A DNA stretch of 64,000 bases, taken from Brachypterus glaber (taxonomy: Eukaryota > Arthropoda > Insecta > Coleoptera > Kateretidae). This document shows, in pieces, positions 1-11,200 of this stretch. The position numbers were made by a program, and so were the translations under genes. The number at the start of each line of letters is the position of its first letter. Within the stretch, counting starts at the first letter, position 1. The notes under the pieces are model-generated. The model saw only the letters and a program-made list of their open reading frames with translations. It had not been told where the DNA came from and made no database searches. Location of the stretch: contig OY294046.1 in the NCBI GenBank assembly GCA_958510825.1, positions 51,795,664 to 51,859,663 on the forward strand, read 5' to 3'.

Positions 1-13
1 TTGTTCATGTTTT

Positions 14-880
14 ACGGGCGAAAAGTTGAACTCTGTGGCCCTAGGGCCAAAAAGTTTTTTTTCCCGCTAACTAAAACTTGTTATTTTTAAGCTTTTTAAA
101 AGAAGATGCTTTACCTTTACTGTAATATTTATAAAGAAATATGACCTTTAGATCACTTTTGGTCTTGAACTAACTGTTCTTTTTGGCCAGATACAGTTAT
201 TATAATCATTTCATACAAAATAAAAATTTCTTCTATAACATAACCTCAAAATATATATTAACTGATTAATTTGTATTACTATTTTCATAACAGACACATT
301 TTAACAAATGAAACCGCACGCAAAAGAAACGATTTAATTTTTTTTTTTAGTGATTTGATTGGATAGCAATTTGTCATGGAAAACTAGATAACTTTACTTT
401 GTTTGTTTGTTTGTTTTTAACCTCGTACTATTCTACTTAATTAAGCATCCCCTAAGTCCAGGACTTGTGTGGGCTAGTAGTAGAGGGAACCACCGGCTTT
501 AATTGACTTTCGAACCAATATATCTAGGGAGTACGCCTTCGCCAAATTTCAATTATTAATTAACTGAAAAAGGCAATCGGCGCCAGTGAGGTTTGAACTC
601 ACGATCATTAGATCAGAGTCAGGCTATATCGATGCCATTGACCACTGAGCTAAATCTCCCATAAGTAATAAGACACTAAAAAGAAATACTTTTTGCAATT
701 TAAAATTAAGTATATTTAAATTATTTATTATAATTAGTAACAATCGGATAAAAAATATTGTATAATACACGGGCAAAAAGTTAAATTTCGATTTCGTAGG
801 TTTATTAACATCGGGCCCGCCCGATCGGCTTCTAAAAACCTACTCAATCGAAAAACTTAACTTTTTGCCCTTGTATTATA
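14..880. mobile_element. Terminal-inverted-repeat DNA element, copy 1 (SINE-interrupted)
   Basis: The left end begins ACGGGCGAAAAGTTGAAC. Near 770 and again near 870 the same kind of end (GGGCAAAAAGTTAA and its reverse complement) closes a sub-terminal palindrome at about 766-880. The whole segment is repeated in reverse orientation at about 48413-49125, with the same order of blocks (GGCCCTAGGGCC box, AAGAAGAT block, ATGAAACCGCACGCAAAAG block). No transposase frame is visible, so it is probably non-autonomous. Its superfamily is not clear to me. The only large difference from the second copy is a SINE inserted at about 391-660. Confidence 0.7.
391..660 (-). mobile_element. tRNA-derived SINE, full length, minus strand
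   Basis: Read on the minus strand from 660, the head carries a pol III box A (TAGCTCAGTGGTCAATGG) and a box B (GAGTTCAAACCTC), then GGCGCCGATTGCC. A body follows with a conserved core of about 85 bp (from AATTAAAGCCGGTGG to AGTACGAGG) and a tail of AAAC repeats. The 5' and 3' ends of the head do not form an acceptor stem, so it is not a functional tRNA. The copy at 48.4-49.1 kb reads straight through the site (AACTAGATAA then GTAATAAG), and ATAA appears on both sides of the insert, suggesting a short target duplication. Confidence 0.85.
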
Positions 881-889
881 AATAACTAT

Positions 890-1905
890 TTTTAACTTGT
901 GTCAGACGTGTCTGTTTTTAAAATAATATTAATAAATTCTTCATCTTATTTACAAGAAAGGCCAAGTGAGACCGATTTAATTATTTACGTTTCCCAGTTT
1001 TTCCTAGTTTACTGAAAAATGTCACACATGAAAAAGTGAGTGACACAGATGTATTAAGTTTTTATGACTGCTCTATTGAGAATTTCTCTACGTGTATACT
1101 ATATAGTAACTTAATAAATCTGAAAAATGTGAATGGATCTATAGATCTATGGAAACTACAAGTTTAGATTTTTTTTATTGTTTTAATTTCTTTTGAGTTT
1201 TTATTGACAAAATTGTAAAGATGTATCTGATTGTCATACCAGGTAAGTAAATTGCCACCCAGTGTATCGGACACTTTCCCTAACAGCCCAGTCAACAAAT
1301 CAAAAAATCTGTCTCTGCAAGAGACAAGGGAGCTTTCTAGAGGGCTCCCTCATAAAAATGTTGAAGAAAAAATCAAAAATAAATGTAAAAACCTTGATAA
1401 AAGCTCTTAGTTAAATAAAAATTAGTTAAAAATAATACACCTAGGAGGACTCCAATCACATAAACGTAAAAAATTTAAAGGAAAATTAAAAAAAAATTGG
1501 TATTTTTGGCGTACCTAGGCACCTTGGTGACACTTTCTCAACCTCGTATCTCCAATTAATTTTTGGTTTCTTGTAATAGTCAACTTTTAACATTATGACT
1601 TCAAACTTCTACAAACTTTAAGTTATTATACCATTACAAGGTAACTTATAAACTAACTAGAATAAATAAAGTTTTTGAGATACGAAAAGTATGAAAGAAT
1701 GCCCTAAGATCGTGATCCTACTGTTTTGGTTTTAACAGTATGTCATGTCCTAAGCGTTGTTTTCATTCTACTCCTAGCCAAATCATTTTAGATTTTTTGA
1801 TGAAAAAAATTTACAAGTTAAAACTTTTCATGTAGTTAAGTATCCTTCGTGAAGTAGATGAACATTCTTAATTTGATATGGGAACTGTTCACCATCTTGG
1901 ATTAA
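890..1905. other. AT-rich stretch without recognisable gene
   Basis: No convincing frame or repeat family was seen. Two small perfect hairpins occur near 1310-1353 (GTCTCTGCAAGAGAC and a GGGAGC/GCTCCC stem). A splice-donor-like CAGGTAAGT near 1240 has no exon around it. Confidence 0.5.
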
Positions 1906-1909
1906 AGGG

Positions 1910-2550
1910 GTGAGTGCGCTTATCTCGCTAAATATTCATCTTGCGATAAAAATGCATATTACCAATTTTGTTAAGAAGGAAATTTTCAATAAATTTTGTT
2001 TGAATAATTTTTTGATTATATGAATAACAATCGAGTTACTTATGTTCAAAAATAGCCATGTTGGGGGTATAATTGGGTTTTTCGATTTTTCAGAGAAATT
2101 ATTCGTCGGAGGATAAAAGTGTTTATGAGCAAACTTGTAGCTCTTGAAATTCGCTATAAGTGTTATAGGTATATAATGAATTTTCATATATTTTTGTACG
2201 TTCACGGAGGACGCAACTCTACTTTCAGCGTCCAATGTAACCGTACCAAAATACTTGAAAATTTATAATATATAAAACTTATAGAGAATTTTAAGAGCTA
2301 CAAGTTTTCTCATAACAACTTTTATCCTCCTACGAATAATTTGGCTGAAAAATAGAAAAAAACCAATTTTACCCCCAACATGGCCATTTTTGAATATATT
2401 CAAATAATAAATATATTTATAACTCGATTGTTATTAATATAATAAAAAAATTATCCTAACAAAAATGGTTGGAAATATTCTCCTTAACAAAATTTGTAAT
2501 ATGCATTCTTATTGTAACATGCATATTTAGCGAGATAACCGCACTGAACT
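1910..2550. repeat. Imperfect palindrome with arms of about 300 bp
   Basis: The left arm (about 1910-2215) and right arm (about 2245-2550) are diverged reverse complements. Shared landmarks are the CATGTTGGGGGTA box, the GGATAAAAGTG box and the TAGCTCTTGAAA box, each matched by its complement in the right arm. The outer ends carry TATCTCGCTAAATAT and its complement. A 99-codon minus-strand frame at 1936-2235 lies entirely in the left arm and is taken as chance. A related sequence sits inside the short element at 58443-58868. Confidence 0.75.
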
Positions 2551-3088
2551 GCGTCAAAAGTTCTAACTTGTAATTTTTTTTCTTTTTTATTTAATTTAAG
2601 CTAAAGTCATTGGGATATCTCCAAAAGTTAAGTGTACATTCAAATAATAAATATATTTATAACTCGATTGTTATTAATATAATAAAAAAATGATCCTAAC
2701 AAAAATGGTTGGAAATATTCTCCTTAACAAAATTCGTAATATGCATTTAAGAATAGCATTTTATATATATATATATATACAGTCTCATCGGCCCTGCCGC
2801 TTACTGTTTGTAATAATAATAATAATAATAATAATTCTTATTGTAACATGTATATTTATCGAGATAACCGCACTGAACTGCGTCAAAAGTTCTAACTTGT
2901 ATTTTTTTTTCTTTTTTATTTAATTTAAGCTAAAGTCATTGGGATATCTCCAAAAGTTAAGTGTACATTCAAATAATAAATATATTTATAACTCGATTGT
3001 TATTAATATAATAAAAAAATGATCCTAACAAAAATGGTTGGAAATATTCTCCTTAACAAAATTCGTAATATGCATTTAAGAATAGCAT

Positions 3089-3119
<31 letters not shown>

Positions 3120-4353
3120 TCTCATCGGCCCTGCCGCTTACTGTTTGTAATAATAATAATAATAATAATAATAATTCTTATTGTAACATGTATATTTATC
3201 GAGATAACCGCACTGAACTGCGTCAAAAGTTCTAACTTGTATTTTTTTTTCTTTTTTATTTAATTTAAGCTAAAGTCATTGGGATATCTCCAAAAGTTAA
3301 GTGTACATTCAAATAATAAATATATTTATAACTCGATTGTTATTAATATAATAAAAAAATGATCCTAACAAAAATGGTTGGAAATATTCTCCTTAACAAA
3401 ATTCGTAATATGCATTTAAGAATAGCATTTTATATATATATATATATATACAGTCTCATCGGCCCTGCCGCTTACTGTTTGTAATAATAATAATAATAAT
3501 AATAATTCTTATTGTAACATGTATATTTATCGAGATAACCGCACTGAACTGCGTCAAAAGTTCTAACTTGTATTTTTTTTTTCTTTTTTATTTAATTTAA
3601 GCTAAAGTCATTGGGATATCTCCAAAAGTTAAGTGTACATTCAAATAATAAATATATTTATAACTCGATTGTTATTAATATAATAAAAAAATGATCCTAA
3701 CAAAAATGGTTGGAAATATTCTCCTTAACAAAATTCGTAATATGCATTCTTATTGTAACATGCATATTTAGCGAGATAACCGCACTGAACTGCGTCAAAA
3801 GTTCTAACTTGTAATTTTTTATCTTTTTTATTTAATTTAAGCTAAAGTCATTGGGATATCTCCAAAAGTTAAGTGTACATTCAAATAATAAATATATTTA
3901 TAACTCGATTGTTATTAATATAATAAAAAAATGATCCTAACAAAAATGGTTGGAAATATTCTCCTTAACAAAATTCGTAATATGCATTCTTATTGTAACA
4001 TGTATATTTATCGAGATAACCGCACTGAACTGCGTCAAAAGTTCTAACTTGTATTTTTTTTTCTTTTTTATTTAATTTAAGCTAAAGTCATTGGGATATC
4101 TCCAAAAGTTAAGTGTACATTCAAATAATAAATATATTTATAACTCGATTGTTATTAATATAATAAAAAAATGATCCTAACAAAAATGGTTGGAAATATT
4201 CTCCTTAACAAAATTCGTAATATGCATTCTTATTGTAACATGTATATTTATCTAGATAACCGCACTGAACTGCGTCAAAAGTTCTAACTTGTAATTTTTT
4301 TTCTTTTTTATTTAATTTAAGCTAAAGTCATTGGGATATCTCCAAAAGTTAAG
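2400..4353 (+). repeat. Seven-unit tandem array (240-bp and 329-340-bp units)
   Basis: Units start with TCAAATAATAAATATATTT at 2400, 2640, 2969, 3309, 3641, 3881 and 4121, giving periods of 240, 329, 340, 332, 240 and 240. The three long units (2640-3640) carry an extra cassette of about 90-100 bp: a (TA)n run, a GC-richer box (CATCGGCCCTGCCGC) and a (TAA)n run. The short units lack it. The first unit is also the right arm of the preceding palindrome, so the array appears to have grown out of that arm. The array stops abruptly after AAAAGTTAAGTACC. Confidence 0.9.
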
Positions 4354-5056
4354 TACCTTGACTGGACTATAACGGATGCCAAATGATCTATTGTACAAAA
4401 ATGCTACTCCAACTGTTCGGCCAGTCGTAAATACATCTAACATTTCGGACTACATAATCGTTGAAAGATGGACAATGGTTATTTTTATGTAAACCCACCG
4501 GTTGGTAAATGTACCACGAAGTACCCAGAACTCAATTCTGCATTGATTTATTGATTTGTAGGTTAAATTACCTTTGGAGTAGGGTTTTGTTCGATAATTT
4601 CTACTTATGCATTTAAAATGCAATAAATTTAAAATATTAAATCTTTTTATTTTTGGTCACGCTTAATATTGTATTTCTGAGTTGATTTTTAGAGAAGTTT
4701 TTAAGGCGATATTTATACGCTTAATAACCATAAGCGTAAAGTTATAAGCCTGCGCACTTGCGCACAAGAAATGGCATGGTATCGTTGTATGTTCTGTTTT
4801 ATAGTTATGCGAGTAGCCCTTATTAGCATTTAAAAATAACCTTTTTTTATTAAAAATTGCCTTAAAAAGACAAAGAATAGGTTGATGTTGTCTTGACCAT
4901 TTCTCGACGAAATTATTAATTTTCAAGACTCTCGACATTCTGCACGGTTGGATGGCCTTAGTATCACGCCTCAAAACATCCCCACAGTAAATTCCCAGAC
5001 AAGGAGTGTTTATTTTCATAACTCGTGTGTAAACAACTAAAGGCCTATTCAGAAGC
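4354..5056. other. Non-repetitive AT-rich stretch with an unassigned minus-strand frame
   Basis: A 135-codon minus-strand frame (4663-5070) starts with Met. I recognise no domain, signal peptide or conserved motif in its product. It is one of the few longer frames outside clear repeats, but isolated frames of this size arise by chance. Confidence 0.35.
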
Positions 5057-5156
5057 TTGCATAAGAACATAAAACATAAGAATGCGATGCCGTGATTGGC
5101 TTACAAGATACATGTCGGCATCGCATTCGCATGTATTACGTTCTAATGCGAGACTG
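5057..5156. repeat. Hairpin with arms of about 36 bp
   Basis: The left arm AAGAATGCGATGCCG is matched by CGGCATCGCATTCGC on the right, and the pairing continues outward with a few mismatches (TAAGAACATAA versus TTACGTTCTA). The loop is about 25 bases. Confidence 0.7.
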
Positions 5157-5265
5157 TTGATATGCCCTAAACTAAATGGACCCCATAATCCAATGGATCA
5201 TTGGTCCATATGACCTGCCCATGGCTACTTACTTTAAAATACGATAAATTTTTGACGCATGCAAG

Positions 5266-5926
5266 AAACAAGCCGTGAAGATATGTAATGCTACAAATTC
5301 TATTATATATTATTCAGAGTAAATAGTATGTTGCATTTCCCAAATACTTAAAAAAAATTTTCAAAAAAAAAATAAAAAAATACATTTTTTTAAGAAACTA
5401 AAAATTATTGAAAAAAAAACTTATTTAAAAAAAAAATCAATTTTTTTATCAAGTTTTTGCGAAAAACGAAAAAAAAATTTTTATTTTGAAAAATTTCAAA
5501 AAACTTTTTTCAATTTTTTTTAATTATTTATTTTTCGTAGAATTGATCCTTATAATAAAAGTAATTTTTCCTGAAATAATTACGTTCATCGGAATTTTCT
5601 TTCAGCATTTTTCGATTTTTTTAAAAGTTTAACCCCCCATAACTTTTTGTTTTTGGGGGGATTACTTTTAAAAATAATAGGGTTTTTCCCCTCATAGAAC
5701 TTCGATTTTCCTGAATATTTTAATCGGATTATTCGTTCTTGAGTTATCGTGTCTACAAAAATCGTGACATCGGACAGACGGACAGACTGAAAAAAAGTTG
5801 CTTATTTTTTCATGAAACAAATTTATATCCTAGAATTTTTTGTCTAGGATGATTTTTGAAAAACTTTGAAAATTCGGAACTACCGTATAACTATTTTAGC
5901 GCAAGCACTCTGAATAGTATAATAAT
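5266..5926 (+). repeat. Interspersed family A, copy 1
   Basis: It begins with AACAAGCCGTGAAGATATG, runs through TTTCCCAAATAC and a long A/T-homopolymer zone, and ends with GAGTTATCGTGTC, a GACAGACGGACAG run and CTAGGATGATTTTTG. The terminal block resembles GCGCTGTGAATAATATA, and the left end carries ATATTATTCAGAG. Other copies are at 23818-25244, 45931-46425 (reversed) and 52229-52937. The two ends look like short terminal inverted repeats, which suggests a DNA element. Confidence 0.75.
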
Positions 5927-6008
5927 GTGGATTCAATGGCGATTTCTCTCGTTAGATTAGACAGGGACAAAAGTTCTACCCAAAAAGGATAGAAGACATA
6001 CATACACT

Positions 6009-6081
6009 CCCACTTCCACCCAACCAAACAAATTCTGTATTTGTTCTTTGTTGAACAAATACAATATTTACTTGGCCGGGC
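6009..6081. repeat. Diverged hairpin related to the next one
   Basis: The left arm CCAACCAAACAAATTCTGTA pairs imperfectly with CAATATTTACTTGGCCGGG. The stem resembles the hairpin starting at 6186 (AACCAAA, CTGTATTTGTT), so the two are probably copies of one small element. Confidence 0.55.
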
Positions 6082-6185
6082 GAAGAGTATTATTTTTATT
6101 AAAGAAATTACTGGCGCCATCTAAATTTTAGTAGAATTATCTTATTCTACAGATTCACATTAGCTATGTTCGTTCCTGCCGCTCA

Positions 6186-6277
6186 GTGCTACACTTTCCT
6201 GCCAACCAAATAAATACTGTATTTGTTGTATGAAAAACAAATACAGTATTTATTTGTTTGGCTGGAAAGTGTAGCAC
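6186..6277. repeat. Strong hairpin or mini-MITE, arms of about 42 bp
   Basis: GTGCTACACTTTCC on the left is matched by GGAAAGTGTAGCAC on the right. The arms differ at only about two positions over about 42 bp, with a very short loop. A small palindromic transposon relic or a pre-miRNA-like stem are both possible; I favour the transposon relic because of the neighbouring sibling hairpin. Confidence 0.8.
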
Positions 6278-6840
6278 AAATGAGATAGAGATAGGGTATA
6301 CCCTATCTACCGGTAGACGTCTTTTGTTTCATAATTCTAGTTGTAGAGAGCTCCATTAACTCTTTAAATTGTCCAACTTTTTATTATTTATTTAGTTTAT
6401 TTTTATTTACGGGTTCCTTTATACTTTTCCTTAGTTAATTCATTATGACTATAAGTGTTTTTAAACTTAATTAAAATTGTTGTTATATAGAAAGCTCGGA
6501 GTAGGCATAGGACAGGTTTTCGAGCAATTAAACCGAGTAAACGCAATAAAAGTTAAATAAAAGTTAAATAATTTAAAAATCAGACCAAAGCAAACGATAT
6601 ATCCGAAGGATTTGATCCATTATAAAGCTATTAGCGCCCTCTTGAGGAATTTATCATGAAGGCCAGCTGTGAAAAATATTCTTCCAGCAAAAATACTAGG
6701 ATGGACCAAAAATTTAAATTTTTCAACTTTCTATGTTGTCCAATTCAACTGATCCCTAGGAATGACAGGGCCCTGTATCGTATATTTTGTTTGATTCACA
6801 TACAGGCTGTACTCTCCCCAAGTAGCACGTTTAAAACAAA
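6278..6840. other. Unassigned AT-rich stretch
   Basis: No supported gene. The 67-codon frame at 6656-6859 has no recognisable features. Confidence 0.4.
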
Positions 6841-6842
6841 CC

Positions 6843-7558
6843 ACACGGAAAAAAGCTAAACTGAATTGAAGATTAATAATTAGAACTATGCTAGTTTCCC
6901 TATTCTGCAACTCTAGTTATACTTCTTTTCGGAAAAATCTTATTCTTGTACGCTGAGAAAAGTTATATTTGTTCAAGACTGAACTAGTATTAAAATCAAG
7001 AATATAACTACACTTTAAACAATTCTAGATACAATCTTTATTTATTTTAAAAGTTTTGTTAGTGGTAGGAAAAAACATGTGGCACCACCTATAGCATAAC
7101 GCTGTCAAGTGCACTGAAATTGAAAAATTACACAAGGCTGTACTAAATAACGTCTATAAAAGTATTTATACCTAATTTATTTTAAAAGTTTTGTTAGTGG
7201 TAGGAAAGAACATGTATTTTAAGAATTTTGTTAGTGGTAGAAAAAACATGTGGCACCACCTATAGCATAACGCTACACAAGCCTGTACTAAATAACATCT
7301 ATAGTAGTAAAAAGTATTTATACCTAATTAAATAATAGCTTCTTTTTCGTTAAAAATTGTATTCACTTTTTAAGAGTTTATCTTCTTTTTAAATACAAAA
7401 TTAGTTAAAGTGACTATAACTATGTTTGGAAAACAAGTAAGGGCATATTTTCTTCAAATATTTGTTATACTCATAAAAAGAATATTTTACTTAGAACAAG
7501 TGTAAAATTTTAAGTATATGATTATTCTTGAATATAGATTTGATTTTTTTCCGTGTAC
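6843..7558. mobile_element. Candidate element bounded by ACACGGAAAAAA ends
   Basis: The left end is ACACGGAAAAAAG and the right end TTTTTTTCCGTGT. Inside, motifs such as TTATTCTTG occur in both orientations near the two ends. The internal part holds duplications (next entry). Boundaries are tentative. Confidence 0.45.
7037..7331 (+). repeat. Local duplications around TTTTGTTAGTGGTAGGAAA
   Basis: The block starting TTTTGTTAGTGGTAG occurs three times (about 7044, 7182 and 7221). The first and third are followed by CATGTGGCACCACCTATAGC and a tail ending AAAGTATTTATACCTAAT; the middle copy is short. Confidence 0.8.
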
Positions 7559-7561
7559 TCA

Positions 7562-7615
7562 TTTTTTCCAATTCTGTTTAAAAGTTACGAGGGGGTAACT
7601 TTTGGACAGCACGGT
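7562..7615 (+). repeat. Terminal fragment of the CAGTGCGGTCC MITE
   Basis: AAAAGTTACGAGGGGGTAAC followed by TTTTGGACAGCACGGTA matches the right terminus of the MITE seen complete at 47370-48101. Only the terminus remains. Confidence 0.55.
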
Positions 7616-8787
7616 ATGTTACCTTACATATTGCTCTTACTTATAACCAGTTGCTATATTTTTATAGTGTAGATCTAGCTATAGCTATATCTTCCCAGCT
7701 TTAGCTCTAAAGATATAGAAACAATAAATTAGTTTTATAATCGGAAACTTAATTTTTGTGGGAAGCATAGTAAAAAAATACATTAAACTTTTTCAAACGG
7801 CGTCCCACACTTAAAATTTGATTCTCTGTGAGCAAATTACATTTAAAATTTCTATAAATACAAATACCTATCAAATTTGATTTAAATTAAAAATTCCTGT
7901 AAATATTTTAATAATTCAATTCAAAAAGTCCAAACTATTTTTTTGTTGGAATTGTCGTAAAATTAAATTTTTAAAAACCTTTATTTTTGTTCCACTCTAA
8001 AACACCTTTTTGAGTAATACCTTCCTGTGTGTCAAACGTTTGGGGTGGCCCAAAAAGGAGATACATTGTCACCTATTGTAGGTAATATATGTATATGGAA
8101 AGGTTCATAAAAGAACGAACATGCTTTTGCGGCTCATTCGCCAAAGGGGGGCTGTTTTATTTGGATGAAATATAGATATGGCTCTGTCAACGCTCAAAAG
8201 ACGATGACTATATAATTTTTCTAAATTCTTTCTTTGAAGCTACCTATCTGGGTTTTTAACTGCTTTTTAAATAAAGAATTAAAAATTATTAGACAATAAT
8301 TGGTGCTACAAAGGAAGGCCTAAGTTAGACCGTCTAACCTTGATGGATTAATAAAATTAGGTTTTATTTTTGAATTACTACTGTGTTTTCAGATTTAGTT
8401 TTTGTTTTATAGATACCAACTGTAAAAGATAAAAAAATATTTTACATTTTGTTGATGCTTACTTTTTTATAAGACAAAATACAATTATTTTGTGTTAATA
8501 TAGGTGGTATAAAAAAGGTTAAAAAATAATTATTGTAAAAAACAACATATTAAAAATATAAATTAATTTTCATAACGTGTGGTCTTCTAAAGGTAGGTTT
8601 CTTTCTTAGATACAGATGTTACCTACATTATCGACTTATTGACACTCTGAAAAACTGACCTATCCTTTCCCCGCCCACCACCCCTATTACCGGTCAATTA
8701 CATTAACAAATTGTTTTTACCGTAGAATGGGGTGACATTGACTGCAAGAGTTGACTTTAATAATTATAATCACATATAAAATATGTT
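7616..8787. other. Unassigned AT-rich stretch
   Basis: No gene or repeat family recognised; only short A/T runs and a small palindromic patch near 7675-7700. Confidence 0.4.
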
Positions 8788-9275
8788 AAGGCGCCTTTTC
8801 AGGGAGCAACTTGTTACAAGAATGATTCAGTCACTGCGCATGCCTACAGGCCAGTTTGATGCTATCTTCTAGTAATCAAAATATATAGAACATGTTCTAT
8901 TTTTCGGCGATTTTCACGCAAGTTTTATACTTATTTTTGTGGCACCAACCTGAAAAAACTTACCAAAGCAGGCGAAACTCAGCTATTTTAGATAACCTTT
9001 GCCGTTCTTTGATTGTTGTTTTCGTTTATGATTTTTTCGTTTTTCTGTGTTTTGAATTGGATTTAACTTGATCCTGGGATTTATTCGCTAGAAAAGCAAA
9101 TGCTAGATTAGATTTTATTGTGTTTCTGTCTTTTGAATTGGATTTAATTGGATCCTGTGTTTTATTCGCTGAAAAGCAAATGCTAGGTTAGGTTTTTGTT
9201 GACAAGCGTCCAAATTGTCTGGCTGGCAGCACTGTTTGAATTGGCAATATATGGCGAAAAACTTGCACCACGTAA
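8788..9275 (+). mobile_element. Diverged copy of the CCACTTTACACGG MITE
   Basis: From GGAGCAACTTGTTACAAG onward it parallels the intact copy that follows, sharing TCAGTCACTGCGCATGCC, AACATGTTCTATTTTTCGG and TGGCAGCACTGTTTG. An internal duplication of about 85 bp at 9035-9190 repeats GAATTGGATTTAA and AAAGCAAATGCTAG. The left terminus is degraded. Confidence 0.65.
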
Positions 9276-9797
9276 AAGCCACTTTACACGGAGCAATTTG
9301 TGCGCAAGTTTGATTCTATGCAAGTTTGTTGCAAGAATGATTCAGTCACTGCGCATGCCTTCAGGCAAGTTTGAGGCCATTTTCGTGTCATCAAATTATT
9401 TAGAACATGTTCTATTTTTCGGCGATTTTCACGCAAGTTTTATGGTTATTTTCGTGGTACCAACCTGGAAAAAAAGTTACCAAATCGATTTAATTTTACT
9501 AATATAGTAGCAACTGCACATGTTAATAATTATTATTATTAATAATAGGTCGGTCTGTCTAACTAAAAAACTTCCTTAAAAAAGAAAATCCTAGGTTATA
9601 TTTTTGTCAACAAACGCAGACACGTCAATATTGTCTGGTTGGCAGCACTGTTTACCTTGCAATATATAGCACTAAACTTGCGTACAACTTGCTCCGTGAA
9701 AGTTCAAATCAATGTCCAATTGTCCTCATGCTATATCTGGCAGCAAACTTGCATAACATCAAACTTGCGTACAAATTGCTCCGTGTAAAGTGGTCTT
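9276..9797. mobile_element. Non-autonomous TIR element (MITE), intact copy 1
   Basis: The ends are inverted: AGCCACTTTACACGGAGCAA on the left and TTGCTCCGTGTAAAGTGG on the right, with CGCAAGTTTG repeats inside each end. The interior contains GCGCATGCC, a small TTATTATTA run and TTGTCTGGTTGGCAGCACTG. A second intact copy in opposite orientation lies at 51078-51575. The 103-codon frame across 9196-9507 is part of this repeat and not a gene. Confidence 0.85.
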
Positions 9798-10249
9798 AAA
9801 CGATCAAGCAAGATAAATCACCGTGCAATTGTCCTCTTGCAGCATCAAACTTGCGTACTCATGGAATTAAGGTCACCCCGTTCTACAGTACACTAAAAAT
9901 ACCTGCATTCAAATAGGACATAATAACTTATTTTCCTATGGTAGAAATTCCTAATTCGATATGCCTTCATGCGTGGTTTTTAGATCCTAATTGTAATTGT
10001 AGTCTTTAAATAAAGGATTCGTGTGACATTTTCAATTGTTTTTATATTTAGTATTTCATTAAGCTCACATTAGAAAAAAATATGATTCATAAATAGGCTA
10101 ATCTTAAAAAAAAATGTTATTACTGAAAAAATAAAACGTAATAGTAAGTTCTATGAACCTAAAAAGCTCAAGGTGTAAAAAACGCAATTGAATTTTTTTT
10201 TCTTAAACAAAATAATTAAAAAATACTGCTGCCAACAAAATAATACTTT
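9798..10249. other. MITE tail relic, then AT-rich sequence
   Basis: About 9800-9866 repeats the MITE end motif (CAATTGTCCTCTTGCAGCAT, AACTTGCGTAC) in degraded form. The rest shows nothing recognisable. Confidence 0.45.
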
Positions 10250-10740
10250 CTCCTATAGGAATAGGTTCATTAAAATTAAAAACGAAAAAAAAAAATTAAA
10301 AAAAAAATTAAATTAAAATTTTTAATTTTTTTCAAAAAAGTTTATTTTTTCGTAAAACGAAAACTAAATCGAAAAATAATAAAAAAAATAAAAAAAAAGT
10401 TTTTCAAAAAAATTTATTAAGTTTATTTTTCGTAAAACAAAAAATAAATAAAAAAAATGTTTTTGAAAAAAATTGTTTTTACCCCAATCCGATTTTTACC
10501 GAAAACAATCCCAGCCTAGAACTTTGGATAATCAACCTGTGGTCCAAATTTGAAGTCTTTAGCCCGAAGGGTTCTTAAGTAGTCGTGGTTACAAATTTCC
10601 CGGACACACAGACCGACATACCGACAGAAAGACAGATTTTTTTTTGACGGAAATCATATGTTTTGGATATAAAACGTCCAGAAACGTAAAAATATTTGTT
10701 TTACTAACGCAAGACATTCCTTGGGGAATGTAAAAATAGT
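10250..10740 (+). repeat. Interspersed family B, copy 1
   Basis: An A/T-homopolymer zone is followed by CCGAAAACAATCCCAGCC, AATTTGAAGTCTTTAGC, GTTCTTAAGTAGTCGTGG, a GACCGACATACCGACAG run and GATATAAAACGTC. The same order occurs at 38790-39645 and 39940-40325. Confidence 0.7.
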
Positions 10741-11200
10741 TTTAGGTTCCAGTTTTTCAATAATAGATTTGTTACATGATCGCTTTATCCACTAAGTCCT
10801 TGAATTTGAATAATTATAATAGTTGTAATAATATTATTACAGAAATAGAGTAATTAAAAAAACAATATAGGTCCATGTTAAAGTTTAACTTTTCCACGCT
10901 AAAACAAAAAATATACGCAAACGTTTAGGAGTAGATTTTTTAAAAGAAACCACTCCTAAATTTAGTACGCCACTGGCTAGAGATTAATATTATTCTATTT
11001 TATTCTATTATAATAAACAGCGATGTTACCAAATTGATTAATTTAAAAATTGATATAAAATATTTTTTCATAAATGTTACTAGGTACTCACCATCCCACT
11101 AAAAAATATTTGGTTAAAATAACGATACATTTATTTTTCCATGTTTGTAAAAGGTATCCAAAAAAACTACTAAATTTTTAAGATATTAGCTTTTTTAACT
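10741..11200. other. AT-rich stretch, nothing recognised
   Basis: No frame over 60 codons and no repeat family identified. Confidence 0.4.

Noticed and set aside
574..660. Possible tRNA gene on the minus strand
   Set aside because: Same reason: tRNA-like promoter of a SINE, no acceptor stem.
1225..1255. Splice-donor-like CAGGTAAGTAA
   Set aside because: No open frame upstream and no matching acceptor; isolated match.
4663..5070. 135-codon minus-strand frame
   Set aside because: No recognisable domain, no supporting exon structure, and partly overlaps a hairpin; chance frame is more likely.
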